This document shows positions 1 through 6,344 of a DNA stretch of 17,554 bases, piece by piece. The stretch comes from an uncultured Oscillospiraceae bacterium (GTDB taxonomy: Bacteria; Bacillota; Clostridia; Oscillospirales; Oscillospiraceae), in assembly GCA_910585815.1 (NCBI GenBank), contig CAJUFJ010000054.1:1-17554 (forward strand), read 5' to 3'. The translations under genes and the position numbers were made by a program. The notes beneath the pieces were generated by a model, which made no database searches, was not told the origin of the DNA, and worked only from the letters and a program-made list of their open reading frames with translations. Position 1 is the stretch's first letter. Each line of letters opens with the position of its first letter.

Positions 1-87
1 CATTGATGGGGCGCCGTGTGATGGGAAACTATCACGCACGGTGCTAAGCGGGGGGAAAGCCGGAGATTACTTCAAACGCTTACCTAT
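1..87 (+). mobile_element. 3' end of a group II intron (domains V and VI), rest outside the window
   Basis: Positions 11-44 fold exactly as a 34-nt group II domain V. There is an 8-bp lower stem (11-18 with 37-44), a 2-nt CG bulge at 35-36, a 6-bp upper stem and a GAAA tetraloop. The catalytic triad position reads CGC (12-14), a variant of the usual AGC that is known in some bacterial introns. A G-rich joiner and a domain VI-like hairpin follow, with a candidate bulged branch-point A near 82. The intron 3' end should lie a few bases later, around 87 (range 87-90). The RNA sense strand is plus. The reverse-transcriptase ORF and domains I-IV would lie to the left, outside the window. Structure seen by eye; no folding program was run. 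Confidence 0.82.
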
Positions 88-375
88 CGCAAAAAGCTTT
101 TGGATTACAGCATTCCAAATATAATTAATTGCTCCATCAAATAAGCCAACTGAAGTAGCAACACACATCCTTGCTACTAAGCCATCTCTAAGTTCAGGTG
201 GAATTCGAGCTAATTCTCTTGGAAGCTCATTCCATGCACTTTCAATCTCTTCATTGCTTGCGATTACCTCTCGGGGAAGGTTGAAAGATTCTAATATGCT
301 ACCAATGCTTGATAGCGTGTTGTCTATTACTCCTGGAAGCTGGGGCTTGGTTGAAGGAACTAATGATGTGCTCAT
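67..375 (-). pseudogene. Lower-GC orphan gene, 3' part lost at group II intron junction
   Basis: An open frame of 102 codons starts at ATG 375, preceded on the minus strand by a good ribosome binding site (AAGGAG, 9 nt before ATG). The protein is soluble-looking and mostly helical, with no signal peptide or clear membrane segment; it contains ELPRELARIPPELRDGL about mid-length. I do not recognise a named family, although it reads like the N-terminus of a longer conserved bacterial hypothetical protein. The final 7 or so codons (67-88) lie inside the group II intron domain VI, so the native C-terminus is absent. The intron is antisense to this gene, so its splicing could not restore the message. 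Base composition is clearly more AT-rich than the core genes to the right, suggesting horizontal origin. A truncated but still translated protein cannot be excluded. Confidence 0.62.
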
Positions 376-599
376 AAATTATTTCTCCTTATATCGTTTT
401 GAATATCCCCCAAACAATGCATTTGGGAAAATAATTTTATAACTCCAATCTCATTGTTAGCAACTTGTTGACCAATTTGCTAAACACTGCACCGTGTCCC
501 TAATTGCCAACTTTAAATTTCTTCACCGTTATAATACCTCTATCGATTGGATAGCTCTTAGCAGCTTTGCCGCTTAGAGCTATCGCATCCCACTTGCGG
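376..599. other. AT-rich non-coding stretch with one hairpin, before the istB junction
   Basis: No convincing gene here. The first 25 bases carry the ribosome binding site of the minus-strand gene to the left. An imperfect 12-bp inverted repeat lies at 551-562 and 572-583 (one mismatch, 9-nt loop) without a following T tract. Composition changes abruptly near 600, where the sequence becomes the interior of an istB gene. This is therefore probably a deletion or recombination junction. Confidence 0.5.
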
Positions 600-1143
600 G
601 GACAAGCGCCAAATCGACGAGTTGGCCACCATGCGTTTCCTGGAAAACGGGGAGAATGTGGTGTTCCTCGGACCACCAGGTGTGGGCAAGACTCATCTGG
701 CCTCCGCCCTGGGCCTTGTGGCGGCAAAACATCGCTTCTCTACCTACTGCATCAACTGCCACCAGCTTATTGAGCAGCTCAAAAAGGCCCATTTTGAGAA
801 CCGCCTGCCGGACAAGCTCAAGGTCCTGGCCAAGTACAGGATGCTCATCATCGACGAAATCGGCTATCTCCCTATGGATATCCAGGTCGCAAACTTGTTT
901 TTCCAACTCATTGCCAGACGATACGAAAAGACCTCTACAGTATTTACCTCCAACAAGACTTTCTCCCAGTGGAATGAGGTCTTTGCCGATGTCACTATCG
1001 CCTCCGCCATCCTGGATCGGGTACTGCATCACTGCGCCGTTATCAACACCAAGGGTGAGTCTTATCGCCTGAAAGAACACAAAGAATTTATGCGCCAGAA
1101 ACAGCAAATTGTAAATGCCCTATTTGATCAAGGAAATATTTGA
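600..1143 (+). pseudogene. IS21-family istB helper ATPase, 5'-truncated
   Basis: IstB is the AAA+ ATPase that partners the IstA transposase of IS21-family elements and controls target selection. The visible part has a Walker A (GPPGVGKTH, about codons 14-22 counted from TTG 622), a Walker B (MLIIDEIGYLP), the sensor-like VFTSNKTFSQWNEVF and the family C-terminus ending in the ILDRVLHH and YRLKEH region. Family members are about 250 residues; only about 180 remain. The natural reading KRQIDELATM continues upstream of TTG 622 to about position 600 and then becomes unrelated sequence, with an in-frame stop at 559. So the N-terminal helical domain is deleted and TTG 622 is not a real start. No istA is present. 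IstB identity is secure; any function is unlikely. Confidence 0.88.
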
Positions 1144-1215
1144 TTTTGTTACCCCTCCGCCGAAAACTACAAAATTTCTTCGGCGTTTTCTTACAATTTC
1201 AGATTGGCGTTGACA
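1144..1215 (+). mobile_element. Right end of the IS21-type element, with terminator hairpin
   Basis: Downstream of istB, CGCCGAA (1158-1164) pairs with TTCGGCG (1179-1185) and is followed by TTTTC, a plausible weak terminator. The stretch ends at 1210-1215 in TTGACA. Immediately beyond, the minus strand reads as a serine recombinase, so the IS boundary lies at about 1215. IS21-family elements end in TG...CA dinucleotides, which fits. The left IS end is missing, consistent with the truncated istB. Confidence 0.6.
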
Positions 1216-1608
1216 GTCATCGTAGCTGTTCCTCTGCGTCCCCTGTCCCCGCTTACCCATATAGACTGAGGGCCGCTCAATTCTACCATCCCGAAGGATG
1301 CTAGCAATCTTGTGGGTGCCGTGGCCCTCCGTACTCAGATAAAAGATACGCCGCACAACGGCAGCGGCCTCCTCGTCGATCAGCCAGCGGTGCTTGTCCC
1401 TCGGCTTCTTCCGGTAGCCGTAGATCACATGGTTGGTGGTGGGCTTGCCAGCGTTACCCCGCGCCTGATATGCCACACACTGTTTCCGGCTGCAATCCCG
1501 CAAAAACCATTCGTTTACGATATTAAGAAACGGCACAAATTCTCCTGAACTTTGGTCCGCACTGTCCACACTATTGCTAATGGCGATGAACCGGACGACC
1601 TTCTCTCG
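1216..1608 (-). pseudogene. Internal fragment of a large serine recombinase
   Basis: Read leftward from about 1608, the frame gives VRFIAISNSVDSAD, then PFLNIVNEWFLRDCSRK, a VIYGYRK segment, WLIDEEAAAVVRRIFYL and an LRDGRIERPSVYM segment. This is the order seen in large serine recombinases (TndX/TnpX-like): the end of the resolvase domain, then the start of the recombinase domain. The N-terminal part with the nucleophilic serine is absent, and so are the zinc-ribbon and coiled-coil C-terminus. The 3' boundary coincides with the IS21 right end at 1215, indicating IS insertion into the recombinase gene. The 5' boundary near 1608 falls at a 12-bp palindrome (1602-1613). Surely inactive. Confidence 0.85.
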
Positions 1609-1621
1609 AGAGAGGACCTCA

Positions 1622-1652
1622 TTGTAACACCTACACAGACGGTTGTAACACC
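1622..1652. repeat. Two direct copies of TTGTAACACC, 21 bp apart
   Basis: TTGTAACACC occurs at 1622-1631 and again at 1643-1652, a centre-to-centre distance of 21 bp (about two helical turns). The repeats sit between the recombinase break and the ribU -35 box at 1666. They could be a regulator site on one DNA face or the remains of a mobile-element end. The sequence alone does not decide. Confidence 0.5.
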
Positions 1653-1665
1653 CGAGAATTGGGGG

Positions 1666-1694
1666 TTGCATTCTCTCACCGGATGCGGTATAAT
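1666..1694 (+). promoter_or_regulatory. Promoter of the FMN riboswitch/ribU transcript
   Basis: TTGCAT (1666-1671) and TATAAT (1689-1694) are separated by 17 bp, and the FMN aptamer starts about 25 nt after the -10 box. A start near 1701 is expected. Confidence 0.85.
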
Positions 1695-1717
1695 GCAAAG
1701 CGACAACTGGATACGAT

Positions 1718-1838
1718 GTCTTCAGGGCGGGGTGAAACTCCCCACTGGCGGTAAAGTCCGCGACCGGACACGGCAACGTGTCCGCTGACCCGGTGAAACT
1801 CCGGGACCAACGGTTACAGTCCGGATGGAAGAAGATGT
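1718..1838 (+). promoter_or_regulatory. FMN riboswitch (RFN element)
   Basis: All conserved RFN blocks are present in order: CTTCAGGGCGGGGTGAAA at the start, CCCCACTGGCGGTAAAGTCC, then a variable hairpin (ACACGGCAACGTGT), CTGACCCGGTGAAACTCCG, GGACCAACGGTTACAGTCC and GGATGGAAGAAGAT closing P1. FMN binding normally shuts off downstream riboflavin synthesis or uptake genes. The expression platform lies at 1839-1900 (separate entry). Confidence 0.97.
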
Positions 1839-1845
1839 GTGTTTA

Positions 1846-1900
1846 AACAACACGCGCCGTTTCGGCGTGCGTCTGCGCACCTCCTTGTTTGTTTTGACAC
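1846..1900 (+). terminator. Riboswitch expression platform / probable FMN-induced terminator
   Basis: After the aptamer, a GC-rich hairpin (CGCCG TTT CGGCG, about 1855-1867) is followed by a second one, GTGCG TCTG CGCAC (1867-1880), and a T-rich tract (CCTTGTTTGTTTTGA, about 1882-1896). The two hairpins share bases, so they are alternatives or part of one terminator. The ribU ribosome binding site at 1934-1943 lies beyond it, so control is more likely transcriptional than by RBS masking. Confidence 0.6.
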
Positions 1901-1951
1901 CTGGAAGACAGCGATCTTTCAGCGGTCAAATACAAAAAAGGAGTGTTTTTT

Positions 1952-2581
1952 ATGTCCACACCCACTGTAACCGTCTCCAAGCGCAAAAGCTCTGTCTCCG
2001 CCCGGGCCCTCACCGTCACCGCCATGCTCTCGGCGGTGGCCTGCGTGCTCAACATGTTCGACTTCCCCATCCCGTTCCTGATTCCCACCTTCGTCAAAAT
2101 GGACATCTCCGACCTGCCCGAGCTGCTGGCCGCCTTCTCCCTGGGGCCCTGGTACGGCGTGGTCGTCACCTTCCTGAAGAACCTGCTCAAGGTGATTATC
2201 AAGGGCACCTCTACCGCCTACGCCGGGGAGCTGTGCAACTTCATCCTGGGGGCTTCCTTCTCCTTTACCGCCGGCGTGATTTACCACTATAAGAAGTCCC
2301 GTAAGACTGCCCTCATCGGTGCGCTGGCCGGCGCCGTGGTCATGGCCCTGCTCTCCATCCCCTGCAATTACTACATCTCCTACCCCGTCTACACCAAGTT
2401 CATGGCCATCGACAAGATCATCGCCATGTATCAGGCAATTCGTCCGGGTGTCAACGGGCTGATGGAGTGTCTGATCGTCTTCAACGCCCCCTTCACCCTG
2501 CTCAAGGGCCTGCTGACCTCCGCCCTGTGCTTCCTGGTTTACAAACCTCTCTCACCCATCCTTCACGGCACCATCAAGTAA
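1952..2581 (+). CDS. ribU: ECF transporter S component, riboflavin-specific (RibU-type)
   Basis: This membrane protein binds riboflavin and, with the shared EcfA/A'/T energising module encoded elsewhere, imports it. It has 209 residues from ATG 1952, with AAAAAAGGAG 8 nt upstream; a GTG at 1943 lies inside that site and is rejected. About six hydrophobic helices are visible. The N-terminal helix ALTVTAMLSAVACVL carries the small-residue spacing (AMLSA) by which S components contact EcfT. The FPIPFLIPTFVKMDISDLPEL segment and the CNYYISYPVYTKF segment are typical of the RibU branch. The assignment is strongly supported by the FMN riboswitch in the leader, so expression should fall when FMN is plentiful. 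Codon use is GC-rich, like the core genome and unlike the debris to its left. It is monocistronic, ending at a hairpin shared with the convergent MATE gene. Confidence 0.95.
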   Translation: MSTPTVTVSKRKSSVSARALTVTAMLSAVACVLNMFDFPIPFLIPTFVKMDISDLPELLAAFSLGPWYGVVVTFLKNLLKVIIKGTSTAYAGELCNFILGASFSFTAGVIYHYKKSRKTALIGALAGAVVMALLSIPCNYYISYPVYTKFMAIDKIIAMYQAIRPGVNGLMECLIVFNAPFTLLKGLLTSALCFLVYKPLSPILHGTIK

Positions 2582-2596
2582 ATCAGGCAGAAGAAC

Positions 2597-2628
2597 AGCG
2601 CCGCCCGGCTGGGCGGCGCTGAAATTAT
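2597..2628. terminator. Bidirectional hairpin between ribU and the MATE gene
   Basis: AGCGCCGCCC (2597-2606) pairs perfectly with GGGCGGCGCT (2611-2620) around a GGCT loop. The flanking tracts are only moderately T-rich (GAAATTATATT to the right, GTTCTTCT reading left). It lies 16 nt after the ribU stop and would also serve the convergent minus-strand gene. Confidence 0.75.
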
Positions 2629-2681
2629 ATTCTGACCGAATCGGGCACAAACAGCAGCCAGCGATAGAAGCAGACGGCACA

Positions 2682-4019
2682 TCAAATTTCCCCCGGCTGC
2701 TCACGCTCTTTCCGCACCAGAATATTCCAAAATGTCACCACGCCCATCCATCCCAGGCCGGTGGCCAGGGCCACGGCGGGCAGGCCCATCCCGGGCGCCA
2801 GCAGGGCGGACAGCACCACCCGCAGGGAGATATGTCCCGTGGCGCCGATGACCGGGATATTCACCCGTCCCCTCCCCCGGAAGTAGCCGGCCAGCCCGCT
2901 GCCCAAAAAGTTAAAGATGTAGAAGCAGGCCACCAGCCGGAGGTAGCCCACAGCGGGCTCCAGGCTGGAGCTGCTGCCGGCGGGCAGCACCAGTCTGAGG
3001 CAGGGCTCCGCCCCCAGCACCATCACCAGAGACATAAAGGCCCCGAACGCCAGCAGCAGCTTCTGTCCCTGCCGGAAGCCCTGCCGGACTCGGCCGTACT
3101 CCCCTGCCCCGGTATTCTGGCCCACAAAGACGGCCACCGCCGCCGCGCCGCTGTCACCGAAGGAGTTGGCAAAGCCCTCCACTCTCGTGGCGGCGGTAAA
3201 GGCGTTGATGGCATCCTCCCCCAGGGCGTTTACCGTCCCCTGGACCAGCAGCTTGCCGATGTACAGATTGCACATGTGGAGGGCGGTGACGAAGCTGAAG
3301 CGGGCGGTGCGCCGGAGCAGGGGCCGGTCCATCACCATGTCCGCCCAGTGAAATATCAGCTCCGGGAAGCGCAGCCTCAGGTAGAGGGCGCACAGCCCGG
3401 CGGCCAGGGCCTGGGCCAGGACGGTGGCCAATGCGGCCCCCGCCACCCCCAGCTCCAGCCCGGCCACAAATACCAGGTCCAGGACCAGGTTAACCCCCAT
3501 GGACAGGGCCAGGAAAAAGAGGGCCGCCCGGGTATTGCCCACCGCCCGCAGCACCCCGGAGGACAGGTGGTAGGCGAAGGCGGCGGGGAAGCCCAGAAAG
3601 ATGATTTGCAGGTAGTCCACGGCGTAGGCGGCTACGCTGTCTGGGGTGTGGAGCAGCGCCAGCAGTCCCGGCAGCGCCAGCAGTCCCAGCCCGGTCAAAG
3701 CCGCCGACACCCCCGCGCCAAAGAGGCCGGAGAGGTAGAACCCCCGACGGAAGGCCCCGCCGTCCTCTGCCCCGTAAAACTGGGACAGCAGGGCGCCCAC
3801 CCCATCACAGCCCCCGCTGATGAGAAAGAGAAACAGATTCATCACCGACCCGGACACGCCCACCGCTCCAAAGGCGCTCTCCCCCACAAAGCGGCCCACA
3901 ATCACCGCGTCCACCGTGTTGTACAGCTGTTGCAGGATATTCCCCGCCAGCAGCGGAGCGGACAGAAAAATCAGCTGCCGGCCGATGGGGCCCCGGGTCA
4001 GCTGCTGTGACTTGGCCAT
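2682..4019 (-). CDS. MATE family efflux transporter
   Basis: A 445-residue polytopic membrane protein with about 12 hydrophobic segments, the normal length for the multidrug and toxic compound extrusion family, which exports cationic drugs or metabolites in exchange for Na+ or H+. The N-terminal signature GNILQQLYNTVDAVIVGRFVG and the later GSVMNLFLFLISGG are typical of the first MatE repeat; the second starts around residue 230. Start ATG 4019 is preceded by a G-rich ribosome binding site. The gene is transcribed alone leftward from a good promoter (4041-4069), and a 22-bp inverted repeat (4089-4110) lies upstream of the -35 box, so local repression or activation is plausible. Substrate cannot be predicted. 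Confidence 0.93.
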   Translation of the reverse strand: MAKSQQLTRGPIGRQLIFLSAPLLAGNILQQLYNTVDAVIVGRFVGESAFGAVGVSGSVMNLFLFLISGGCDGVGALLSQFYGAEDGGAFRRGFYLSGLFGAGVSAALTGLGLLALPGLLALLHTPDSVAAYAVDYLQIIFLGFPAAFAYHLSSGVLRAVGNTRAALFFLALSMGVNLVLDLVFVAGLELGVAGAALATVLAQALAAGLCALYLRLRFPELIFHWADMVMDRPLLRRTARFSFVTALHMCNLYIGKLLVQGTVNALGEDAINAFTAATRVEGFANSFGDSGAAAVAVFVGQNTGAGEYGRVRQGFRQGQKLLLAFGAFMSLVMVLGAEPCLRLVLPAGSSSSLEPAVGYLRLVACFYIFNFLGSGLAGYFRGRGRVNIPVIGATGHISLRVVLSALLAPGMGLPAVALATGLGWMGVVTFWNILVRKEREQPGEI

Positions 4020-4040
4020 AGGCTCTCCCCCCTTGGTTCC

Positions 4041-4069
4041 AGTATAGCGGGAAAAACTTCCTATGTAAA
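4041..4069 (-). promoter_or_regulatory. Promoter of the MATE gene
   Basis: On the minus strand, TTTACA (4064-4069) and TATACT (4041-4046) are separated by 17 bp, ending 21 bp before the start codon at 4019. The leader is therefore very short. Confidence 0.75.
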
Positions 4070-4088
4070 ATGCCGTTTTCTCCGTTAT

Positions 4089-4110
4089 AATATAATGAGA
4101 TCATTATATT
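4089..4110. promoter_or_regulatory. 22-bp perfect inverted repeat, candidate operator
   Basis: AATATAATGA (4089-4098) and TCATTATATT (4101-4110) are perfect 10-bp arms around GA. It starts 20 bp upstream of the MATE -35 box and is AT-rich within a GC-rich genome. Size and symmetry suit a dimeric regulator (MarR- or TetR-like). Each arm also contains TATAAT, so cryptic promoter activity is possible. No regulator gene is adjacent. Confidence 0.5.
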
Positions 4111-4233
4111 TTGAGCCGCTCCGTTTTGCCTGTTTTCCCGCCCGGCTGCCCCGATTCCTGTTTAAAAATGCAAAACTTACGCCGCTGTGGAAGAATCTGC
4201 CCCCCTGCCCCTTAGCTTTGTTAGTATTTCCCC

Positions 4234-4262
4234 TTGCGCACCCGCCCTTCCTGTGCTATACT
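4234..4262 (+). promoter_or_regulatory. Promoter of the ParB-like/phosphoesterase operon
   Basis: TTGCGC (4234-4239) and TATACT (4257-4262) with a 17-bp spacer. A perfect AGGAGG ribosome binding site (4291-4296) follows, 8 nt before ATG 4305. The rest of the 4111-4233 stretch holds nothing I can name. Confidence 0.7.
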
Positions 4263-4304
4263 CTCCAAAACTGGTTATTCTTCTCGGTATAGGAGGTATT
4301 ACCC

Positions 4305-5132
4305 ATGTATTTAGAGGAATATCGCAAGGCCCGGCAGGCCGGCATGAAGGAGGCCAAACGCTCTCAAAGCAGGGGCTGTTCCCCCTATCTGCCTGTACTG
4401 GACGAGATCCTGGCTGTGGAGACCACCTGCGGCGAGGCGGACCTGGGCGTGGTGGAAATTCCCATTGAGCTCATTGTGGGCACCCGCTCCGCCGGACGGA
4501 GCCAGGCCTTCTCCCACTCCTTCCTCCCCCTGATGGAGGAGGACTCGGAGTTCTGCCACAAGTGGACCGCCCTGTGCAAGGCCCACATGGACTCCGGCAT
4601 CACCGACCCCATCAAGGCCTATGAGTATATGCACACCTTTTACGTTGTGGAGGGCCACAAGCGGGTGAGCGTTCTGCGCTGGTTCGGCGCGGTGAGCATC
4701 CCCGCCGAGGTCACCCGCATCCTGCCCGCAAAAGACGGCTCCAAGGCCAGCAACATCTATTACGAATATGTGGACTTCTACAATCTGTCCAAGATCAACA
4801 ACCTGTGGTTCAGCGGAACGGGCCGGTTTGCCCGCCTTCAGGAGGCGGTGGGAAAGGCCCCGGACCAAGTCTGGACGGAGGAGGAGCGCCGGAAGTTCTA
4901 CAGCTTCTACGCCCGCTTCGCCGCCCTCTACGGGGACAAGGACGCCAAGGAGCTGTCCACCCGCCTTACGGTGGCCGATGCCATGCTCCTCTATCTGGAG
5001 TTCTTCGGCTACGACCAGGTGAAGACCTTTACCCAAACCGACCTGAAGGACGGCTTCCTCCAGCTCCACAAGGCATTTTCCGTGAAAAAAAATCAGGGCC
5101 TCAAGCCGCTGAAAGGATTGCTGAGTCGATGA
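4305..5132 (+). CDS. Stand-alone ParB-like (Srx/ParB fold) domain protein
   Basis: 275 residues, soluble. Residues 50-60 (EIPIELIVGT) form the entry strand. Residues 101-140 run from DPIKAYEYM through TFYVVEGHKRVSVLRWFGA, matching the ParB/Srx core in which an E-G-(N/H)-K-R motif marks the nucleotide-binding site. The C-terminal 110 residues are helical (WTEEERRKFYSFYARF; LTVADAMLLYLEFFGY). From memory, very similar N-terminal regions precede the ligand-binding domain of clostridial BMP-family ABC substrate-binding proteins. Here that domain is missing and no lipoprotein signal is present, so the protein is probably cytoplasmic. ATG 4305 follows a perfect AGGAGG. Its stop overlaps the start of the metallophosphoesterase by 4 nt (ATGA), so the two are translationally coupled. 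No helix-turn-helix typical of plasmid ParB is evident, so a partition role is unlikely. CTP binding or nuclease activity is untested inference. Confidence 0.75.
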   Translation: MYLEEYRKARQAGMKEAKRSQSRGCSPYLPVLDEILAVETTCGEADLGVVEIPIELIVGTRSAGRSQAFSHSFLPLMEEDSEFCHKWTALCKAHMDSGITDPIKAYEYMHTFYVVEGHKRVSVLRWFGAVSIPAEVTRILPAKDGSKASNIYYEYVDFYNLSKINNLWFSGTGRFARLQEAVGKAPDQVWTEEERRKFYSFYARFAALYGDKDAKELSTRLTVADAMLLYLEFFGYDQVKTFTQTDLKDGFLQLHKAFSVKKNQGLKPLKGLLSR

Positions 5133-5722
5133 GGATTTTGGCGTTGTCCGACCAGGAGTCGCCCTGGCTTTGGGATTATCTGGACCGGCGCCGCCTGGAG
5201 GGGGTCGACTTAATCCTCTCCTGCGGCGATTTGGACCCCCGGTATCTGTCCTTTATTGTCACCTTTGCCCACGCGCCGGTGCTCTATGTCCACGGCAACC
5301 ACGACGACCGGTACGCCGATGTGCCCCCGGAGGGCTGCATCTGCGTGGAGGACAAGCTGTACACCTACCAGGGCATCCGCATCCTGGGCCTGGGGGGCTG
5401 TATGCGCTACAAGCAGCACGGCGGCCATCAGTACACCCAGCGGCAGATGGACCGCCGGGTGCGCAGACGCAGGCTGGACCTGTTCCGCCAGGGCGGGTTC
5501 GATATCCTGCTCTCCCACGCCCCCGCCCTGGGGCTGAACGACGGCGAAGACCTGTGTCACACCGGCTTCGACGCCTTCAACGGCCTGATGGACAAATACA
5601 AGCCCCGCTACTTTGTCCACGGACACATCCACCTGACCTATGGGCAGGACATCCCCCGGCTGTCCTCCTACGGAGAGACCCAGGTCATCAACGCCTTTGA
5701 AAGCTATACCTTTGACTATTAA
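5129..5722 (+). CDS. Metallophosphoesterase (calcineurin-like, YfcE-type)
   Basis: 197 residues from ATG 5129, which overlaps the upstream stop; the much longer upstream opening of the same frame is out-of-frame sequence of the ParB-like gene. Family metal ligands are visible in order: GD (33-34, in SCGDLD), GNHDD (56-60), H130 (LLSHAP) and GHIH (165-168). The first motif, usually D-x-H, reads SDQES, so the histidine is replaced by glutamate at residue 10. That is an altered but possibly still metal-binding site. Members hydrolyse phosphodi- or monoesters with Mn/Fe/Zn; substrates vary widely and cannot be predicted. A Lys/Arg-rich stretch (109-120) lies between the metal motifs. It is the last gene of the operon, ending directly in a strong terminator. 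Confidence 0.88.
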   Translation: MRILALSDQESPWLWDYLDRRRLEGVDLILSCGDLDPRYLSFIVTFAHAPVLYVHGNHDDRYADVPPEGCICVEDKLYTYQGIRILGLGGCMRYKQHGGHQYTQRQMDRRVRRRRLDLFRQGGFDILLSHAPALGLNDGEDLCHTGFDAFNGLMDKYKPRYFVHGHIHLTYGQDIPRLSSYGETQVINAFESYTFDY

Positions 5723-5760
5723 AACACCCGGATTCTCTGCACGAGAATCCGGGTGTTTTC
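5721..5760. terminator. Strong bidirectional terminator
   Basis: Perfect 17-bp arms at 5721-5737 and 5743-5759 with a TGCAC loop, an A run on the left and a TTTT on the right. The stop codon of the phosphoesterase (5720-5722) touches the stem. The anti-sigma gene converging from the right ends at 5763, so the hairpin serves both. Confidence 0.95.
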
Positions 5761-5762
5761 TG

Positions 5763-6344
5763 TCAGTCCGACAGAATGCCGTCCACCAGAAAGCGTATCT
5801 GTTCCTTTTCCTTCCATAGCTGGAGGTACTCCTGTGTCTGCTCCGGGTCAGACGGGTCATACTGCACATCGCCGGGGTAGGTTATCATATAAGTGGCGTC
5901 CAGTGTGGAAAAGAAATGCCAATTTGAGGCGGGGGTAAGCTCGTCGATCTCCTCCCGGGTAAGGGGGTGGTCATACTCCTTTCTCACCCCGAAAAGGAGC
6001 CCCGCCTCAGCCCAGTCTCCCTCCTGCTCATAGATCGACTTGACATAGACCTCACACCCCAGCTCGTCTTCGTCCCTTTCTACGCGATACAGGCTTTTCC
6101 AGCTGTCTGGCAGGATGAGCTTCAGGCCAACGCCGGGCAGCTCAATGCTCTCCTGCTCCGCCGGGACCTCCCGGCTGAAGGCCAGCGCCCCCACGGTAAA
6201 GCTGGCTGCCATCAGGGCCGCTGCCACGGCCACAGCCAGGAAGCGGCGCAGGCCCCCTCCCCTTCTGTATCGGAGGTATCTGGCCTCCTCCACCAGACGG
6301 TCGTCGATGTTTCCAATCCGGTCGGCAAATTGTCTCTCGTTCAC
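5763..6344 (-). CDS. Membrane-anchored anti-sigma-like protein
   Basis: 193 residues starting at GTG 6344, which overlaps the sigma factor stop by 4 nt (GTGA); GGGAGGGG inside the end of the sigma gene is the ribosome binding site. Residues 1-33 are a short cytoplasmic segment containing IGNIDDRLVEEAR, a pattern common in clostridial anti-sigma proteins. Residues 34-56 form one membrane helix. Residues 60-193 are an extracytoplasmic domain with no family I recognise. Position and topology imply that it holds the ECF sigma factor at the membrane until an envelope signal is sensed. No zinc-binding anti-sigma motif (HxxxCxxC) is visible, so it is not a ZAS-type factor. Confidence 0.75.
   Translation of the reverse strand: MNERQFADRIGNIDDRLVEEARYLRYRRGGGLRRFLAVAVAAALMAASFTVGALAFSREVPAEQESIELPGVGLKLILPDSWKSLYRVERDEDELGCEVYVKSIYEQEGDWAEAGLLFGVRKEYDHPLTREEIDELTPASNWHFFSTLDATYMITYPGDVQYDPSDPEQTQEYLQLWKEKEQIRFLVDGILSD

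Noticed and set aside
551..583. Integron attC-like or terminator hairpin
   Set aside because: The 12-bp arms have one mismatch but lack conserved attC core sites, and no T tract follows.
2832..4010. Plus-strand open frame of 392 codons opposite the MATE gene
   Set aside because: Q/H/G/P-rich shadow; the minus-strand MATE protein is clearly real.
4095..4292. Short plus-strand ORF of 65 codons before the ParB-like gene
   Set aside because: No ribosome binding site, contains the operon promoter, and its composition is that of intergenic DNA.
4305..5132. Plasmid partition ParB or origin-linked ParB
   Set aside because: No ParA, no parS-like repeats and no helix-turn-helix region; closer to the ParB-like domain of BMP-family proteins.
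5763..6344. Zinc-binding (ZAS) anti-sigma factor
   Set aside because: No HxxxCxxC motif in the cytoplasmic N-terminus; only context and topology support an anti-sigma role.
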